NCBI RefSeq assembly: GCF_001427525.1 | Contig: NZ_LMGU01000001.1 | Location: 2,231,116 to 2,295,115, forward strand | Reading direction: 5' to 3' | Length of the DNA stretch: 64,000 nucleotides | DNA from: Microbacterium sp. Root61 | Lineage (GTDB): Bacteria; Actinomycetota; Actinomycetes; Actinomycetales; Microbacteriaceae | Part shown: positions 60,663 through 64,000 of the stretch, piece by piece | Layout of the letters: each line of letters begins with the position of its first letter | Numbering within the stretch: position 1 is the first letter of the stretch | Notes under the pieces: model-generated | What the model was told of the DNA's origin: nothing | What the model saw: only the letters and a program-made list of their open reading frames with translations | Databases searched by the model: none | Position numbers and translations under genes: made by a program

Positions 60663-61790
60663 ATGAACCCACCCACGAAGCCGTCGACCCGCGGCCCCCT
60701 GAAGCTCGGAATCCTGGGCGCGGGCGGCATCGCCACGATTCCCGACGGCGTGCTTGCGAACATGAAGAACATCGACGAGGACGTCGAGATCGTCGCCATC
60801 GCCGACGTCGAGAGAGAACGGGCGCAGAGCGCGGCGGACCTTTACGGAATCCCGGAGGTCTACGACTCGTTGGCGGCGATGCTCGCCACCGCCGACATCG
60901 AGGCCGTGGCCAACCTCACCCCCATTCCCGCGCACGCAACCACCTCGCTGGCGATCCTCCGTGCCGGCAAGCACCTGGTGGTGGAGAAGCCCCTTGCCAC
61001 GACGATGGCCGAGGCGGACGAGATCATCGAACTCGCCGCAGCGCGAGGCCTCGTCCTGGCCGTCGCGCCGCCCGACATGCTCTTCGGCCCGTACACCGAA
61101 GCCCGCCGGCTCATCCAGAGCGGAACGGTCGGGGACGTCGCCTTCGCCCGCGTCCGAAGCTCGCACGCCGGCCCCGGCGGCGGCACCGAACCCTGGCCCC
61201 TCGATCCGTCGTGGTTCTATCGCGACGGATCCGGACCGCTCTTCGACATGGGCGTTTACGGCATCCACGAGATCACCGGGCTCCTCGGTCCCGCCAAGAG
61301 GGTCACGGCGTTCGCAGGCGTCACCGATGAGGTGCGCACGGTGCGCTTCGGACCATTCGCGGGCACGGACATGCCCGTCGAAACCCCCGACAACTACCTG
61401 TTCATGCTCGACTTCGGAAACTCCTGCTTCGCCGTTGTGGATGCCACATTCAATGTCCATGCCTCCCGTAGCCCGAAGCTCGAAGTCTTCGGCCGCAAGG
61501 GCGTGCTGAACATCTACACCCCGGATGGCCCGACGGTCGAGGTCTTCCGCACGGACATCGCGCCGGGTCTGGATGGCTGGATCACTCCCACTGACTGGCG
61601 CGTGACCGATCCAGAGCATCGCGACCGCCTCGGTCGGGCGGTGCTCGTCGAACACCTCGCGCGCTGCGTCCGGACCGGAGAGAAGCCGGTCCTTTCCGGC
61701 GAGCATGCCCGTCACGCCCTCGAGATCATGATCGCCGTCGGCGACTCCGCCCGCGAGGGTCGCGTCGTCGAGCTCACCACCACCTTCTAG
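60663..61790 (+). CDS. Gfo/Idh/MocA-family oxidoreductase 1
   Basis: A 375-residue NAD(P)-dependent sugar oxidoreductase. The Rossmann start is KLGILGAGGIATIPDGVLAN, and the family motif is GKHLVVEKPLATTMAEADEII (EKP). The C-terminal beta-sheet domain has WFYRDGSGPLFDMGVYGIHEITGLLG and FGRKGVLNIYTPDG. ATG 60663 follows GGAGAAG. Relatives oxidise or reduce hydroxyls of sugars, amino sugars or inositols. It is the first of four plus-strand genes (two oxidoreductases, nagB, glycerate kinase), opposite to the importer. Confidence 0.9.
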   Translation: MNPPTKPSTRGPLKLGILGAGGIATIPDGVLANMKNIDEDVEIVAIADVERERAQSAADLYGIPEVYDSLAAMLATADIEAVANLTPIPAHATTSLAILRAGKHLVVEKPLATTMAEADEIIELAAARGLVLAVAPPDMLFGPYTEARRLIQSGTVGDVAFARVRSSHAGPGGGTEPWPLDPSWFYRDGSGPLFDMGVYGIHEITGLLGPAKRVTAFAGVTDEVRTVRFGPFAGTDMPVETPDNYLFMLDFGNSCFAVVDATFNVHASRSPKLEVFGRKGVLNIYTPDGPTVEVFRTDIAPGLDGWITPTDWRVTDPEHRDRLGRAVLVEHLARCVRTGEKPVLSGEHARHALEIMIAVGDSAREGRVVELTTTF

Positions 61791-61817
61791 ACGTCAACGC
61801 CCACAATTGGAGCCCGC

Positions 61818-62846
61818 ATGACCACCCCCGTCCGTTTCGCGATCGTCGGATTCGATCACTGGTACTCCGCGATCCCCCTGGCTGAGGCGATCCTTGCCGA
61901 CTCGAACTCGGTACTCGTGGGCATCGCCGATCGCAGCGCGGATCGTGTAGCCGAACTCACCGAGCGGTTCGGGGTAGACGGCACCACCGATCTGTCCTCC
62001 CTCATCGCCTCCCCCGACGTGGACGTGATCGCAAGCTTCGTCAGCGTCGATGAGAACCCCGGCATCTGCATCGAGGCCGCCCGGGCAGGCAAGCACATCA
62101 TCTCGATCAAGCCGCTGGCACTGACGCTCGAAGAGGCGGACGCCGTCCGCACAGCCGTGCGCGACGCTGGTGTCATCTTCCTGCCTGGCGAGTCCCGGTC
62201 GCGCACCTCTGATCAGAACCAGCTCATCGCGCAGATCGTGCGGTCCGGACGGCTGGGAGACATCCGATCGGGAAGCTTCACGCTGAGCGGCATCCTCCCG
62301 AGCCACTGGCCGGATCATGACGGGCCCGGGTGGTGGGGGGATCCGCAGCGGACCCTCGGCGGTGGTTGGGTGGACCACGCGATCTACCAGATCGATCGAC
62401 TCCGTTGGCTACTGGATGAGGACGTGGTGTCGATCAGCGGACGCACCGCGAACCTCATGCATCGCGACCTGCCCGTCGAGGACTACGGCCATGCGATCGT
62501 GGAGATGTCCGGCGGTGGGGTCTTCTCCATCGAGGACACCTGGTCGGCCCCCGACGGCGGGTGGCGTATCTCCACGACCATCGCGGGAACCGAAGGCATC
62601 CTGCACGTGGACACGTCGACGGGCCGATTCACGATCTTCGACCCGGCCGGCCGCGACCCGGGGTGGATCCAGTTCGCCTCGCCTTCCGACTACTCCGAGG
62701 GCGTCGAGGCCATGCACGCCGCGATCTCCGATCCGCAGGCGGCCATCGCCACCGTCGACGATGCCTTCGACAATCTCGCGGTGTGCATCGCGTTCTACGA
62801 GGCGGCGCGTTCGGGCTCCGTCGTCGTACCCGCACGGCGCACCTAA
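61818..62846 (+). CDS. Gfo/Idh/MocA-family oxidoreductase 2
   Basis: A 342-residue protein of the same fold as its neighbour but only distantly similar. It starts VRFAIVGFDHWYSAIPLAEAIL; the usual GxGxxG is relaxed to GFDHWY, so NAD(P) binding may differ. The EKP motif is altered to GKHIISIKPLAL (Ile for Glu, Lys kept). HWPDHDGPGWWGDPQRTLGGGWVDHAIYQID holds the typical substrate histidine-rich region. A GGAG site lies before ATG 61818, 27 bp after the first oxidoreductase. Both together suggest an oxidation/reduction pair acting on one sugar. Confidence 0.88.
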   Translation: MTTPVRFAIVGFDHWYSAIPLAEAILADSNSVLVGIADRSADRVAELTERFGVDGTTDLSSLIASPDVDVIASFVSVDENPGICIEAARAGKHIISIKPLALTLEEADAVRTAVRDAGVIFLPGESRSRTSDQNQLIAQIVRSGRLGDIRSGSFTLSGILPSHWPDHDGPGWWGDPQRTLGGGWVDHAIYQIDRLRWLLDEDVVSISGRTANLMHRDLPVEDYGHAIVEMSGGGVFSIEDTWSAPDGGWRISTTIAGTEGILHVDTSTGRFTIFDPAGRDPGWIQFASPSDYSEGVEAMHAAISDPQAAIATVDDAFDNLAVCIAFYEAARSGSVVVPARRT

Positions 62847-62865
62847 CAAGTCAGGACCGGTTCAC

Positions 62866-63645
62866 ATGGCTGAGGTCATCATCGTCCGGGACGCGCGGGA
62901 GGGCGGCGAATTCGTCGCGGATGCCGTCATCGACCTGGTACGCGCCCGCCCGGGCGCGGTACTGGGCCTGGCAACCGGGTCCTCGCCCCTGCCCGTGTAC
63001 GACGCCATCGGGCGGCGGGCGGGCGAGGTGGATCTTTCGCGGGTGCACGGCTTCGCGCTGGACGAGTACGTCGGTCTGCCTGAGGGACACGAGCAGAGCT
63101 ACCGGGCCACGATCACCCGCGAAGTCGTTGTGCCGCTCGGCCTCACACCGGCCAACGTGCACGTTCCGTGCGGTCGGGTCGAAGGAATCCGGACGGCCGG
63201 CGAAGAATATGACACTGCGATCGCCGCGGCCGGCGGCATCGATCTGCAACTGCTCGGCATCGGGACCGATGGCCACATCGGCTTCAATGAACCCGGATCA
63301 TCCTTCGCATCGCCGACACGAGTGAAGACGCTGACCAGGCAGACCAGGCGCGACAACTCGCGGTTCTTCGGCCACGCCGACGAGGTTCCGCGCAGGAGCA
63401 TCACGCAAGGCATCGGGACCATCCTGCGAGCGCGACATCTCGTGCTGCTGGCCTTCGGCGAGAGCAAGGCACAAGCGGTGGCGTCCGCCATCGAAGGGCC
63501 GCTGACCTCATCGGTTCCTGCATCGGCCATTCAGCTGCATCCGCGAGCGACCGTCGTCATCGACGAAGCAGCATCGCGGCTGCTCGCGAACGCGGACTAC
63601 TATCGCGACGCTTTCGCAGACAGCTCCGCATGGCAGACCCGCTAG
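62866..63645 (+). CDS. nagB: Glucosamine-6-phosphate deaminase
   Basis: A 259-residue enzyme that converts GlcN-6-P to fructose-6-P and ammonia. Signature regions are intact: VLGLATGSSPLPVYDAIG, HGFALDEYVGLPEGHEQSYRATI (catalytic Asp), LLGIGTDGHIGFNEPGSSF (Asp, His and Glu of the active site), and HLVLLAFGESKAQAV with the C-terminal NADYYRDAF. Length agrees with E. coli NagB (266). It starts 20 bp after the second oxidoreductase. This is the last step into glycolysis for the locus. Confidence 0.95.
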   Translation: MAEVIIVRDAREGGEFVADAVIDLVRARPGAVLGLATGSSPLPVYDAIGRRAGEVDLSRVHGFALDEYVGLPEGHEQSYRATITREVVVPLGLTPANVHVPCGRVEGIRTAGEEYDTAIAAAGGIDLQLLGIGTDGHIGFNEPGSSFASPTRVKTLTRQTRRDNSRFFGHADEVPRRSITQGIGTILRARHLVLLAFGESKAQAVASAIEGPLTSSVPASAIQLHPRATVVIDEAASRLLANADYYRDAFADSSAWQTR

Positions 63646-63692
63646 CCGGCGACTCGTCCTACTCCGCACGGGTCACCGCACAGACAGTGGGG

Positions 63693-64000
63693 ATGACGGT
63701 GGTGGTCGCGCCGGACTCGTTCAAGGGCTCCGCCAGTGCACACGACATCGGGGCAGCCATCGCGCGCGGTTGGCGATCGGTCCGCCCTGAAGACGACGTG
63801 ATCGAGTGCCCTCAGGCGGACGGCGGCGAAGGAACGATGGATGCCGTCAGAGCAGCCGCGCCCGATGCACGCCTCCGTTCCGCGGGGCTCGTCACCGGCC
63901 CCGATGGTCGCCAAGTCGAAGGCACGTGGCTGGAGCTGAGCGACGGCACCGCCGTGATCGAGATCGCTCAGATGTCGGGCTTACCGCTCATGTCGAAGCT
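63693..64000 (+). CDS. Glycerate kinase, N-terminal part (runs off the window)
   Basis: The frame is open to the window end. From ATG 63693 it reads TVVVAPDSFKGSASAHDIGAAIARGWR, the start typical of GckA/GlxK-type glycerate kinases, then CPQADGGEGTMDAVRAA and GTAVIEIAQMSGLP, also family motifs. An earlier in-frame ATG at 63630 overlaps nagB by 16 bases and would add 21 residues; coupling favours it, family length favours 63693. It would phosphorylate glycerate to 2-phosphoglycerate. Its link with an amino-sugar locus is unusual. Confidence 0.8.
   Translation, partial: MTVVVAPDSFKGSASAHDIGAAIARGWRSVRPEDDVIECPQADGGEGTMDAVRAAAPDARLRSAGLVTGPDGRQVEGTWLELSDGTAVIEIAQMSGLPLMSK

Noticed and set aside
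1..64000. Mobile elements, CRISPR arrays, replication origins, rRNA or tRNA genes
   Set aside because: No transposase or integrase families, regularly spaced repeats, DnaA-box clusters or RNA gene structures were found by reading both strands.

Overview
The window is dense, GC-rich actinobacterial chromosome. Many genes overlap start-to-stop (ATGA, GTGA, TGATG), GTG starts are common, and stem-loops lack U-tracts. The gene families (ThrE and AI-2E exporters, GAP/Sap protein, YhgE/Pip, a LAxTG-anchored glycosidase, large LuxR-type and ROK regulators, and a ~110-residue protein that I remember as common in Microbacteriaceae) suggest a Microbacterium-like member of the Microbacteriaceae. The genus is inferred, not proven. 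I see no rRNA, tRNA, CRISPR array, insertion sequence or prophage.

Layout. (1) 1-13.6 kb: one tight minus-strand run. It holds an amidohydrolase, a degenerate ABC ATPase with a YhgE/Pip membrane protein, glutamate decarboxylase, four poorly characterised membrane proteins (one of the GAP family), two cation/proton antiporters, a DMT transporter and the start of a FUSC protein. It looks like an acid, ion and envelope stress operon. (2) 13.9-21.7 kb: a LapA-like protein, a Cys-2 Ntn hydrolase (choloylglycine hydrolase/penicillin V acylase family), a 514-aa LuxR-type regulator with ThrE and AI-2E exporters, then an HdeD protein and a second, paralogous LuxR-type regulator on the minus strand. 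(3) 22.0-28.7 kb: a four-gene dipeptide-type ABC importer (minus) and a second Ntn hydrolase (plus). (4) 29.0-42.3 kb: L-arabinose module: araA, araB, araD, a YtfQRT/YjfF-type sugar importer, a LacI regulator and a wall-anchored GH43 glycosidase.

(5) 42.9-48.5 kb: an alpha/beta-hydrolase lipoprotein, then an MFS-MBL-FAH catabolic operon with a divergent LysR regulator and a clear LysR-type box. (6) 48.7-51.6 kb: an orphan NarL-type regulator divergent from a row of small genes that ends in a broken diacylglycerol kinase. (7) 51.7-64 kb: a secreted toroid-like protein and an amino-sugar locus with two ROK regulators, nagA, an SBP/MalF/MalG-type importer, two Gfo/Idh/MocA oxidoreductases, nagB and the start of a glycerate kinase.

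How the parts fit: the arabinose block is a complete release-import-catabolism module (GH43 outside, importer, AraA/AraB/AraD inside, LacI control). The amino-sugar block imports an unphosphorylated sugar and has deacetylase and deaminase but no separate kinase, with two extra oxidoreductases that imply a modified sugar. The most unusual parts are the stress operon with its motif-less ABC ATPase, the duplicated Ntn hydrolase/LuxR pairs, and the palindrome-rich control regions of the orphan regulator and the amino-sugar genes.
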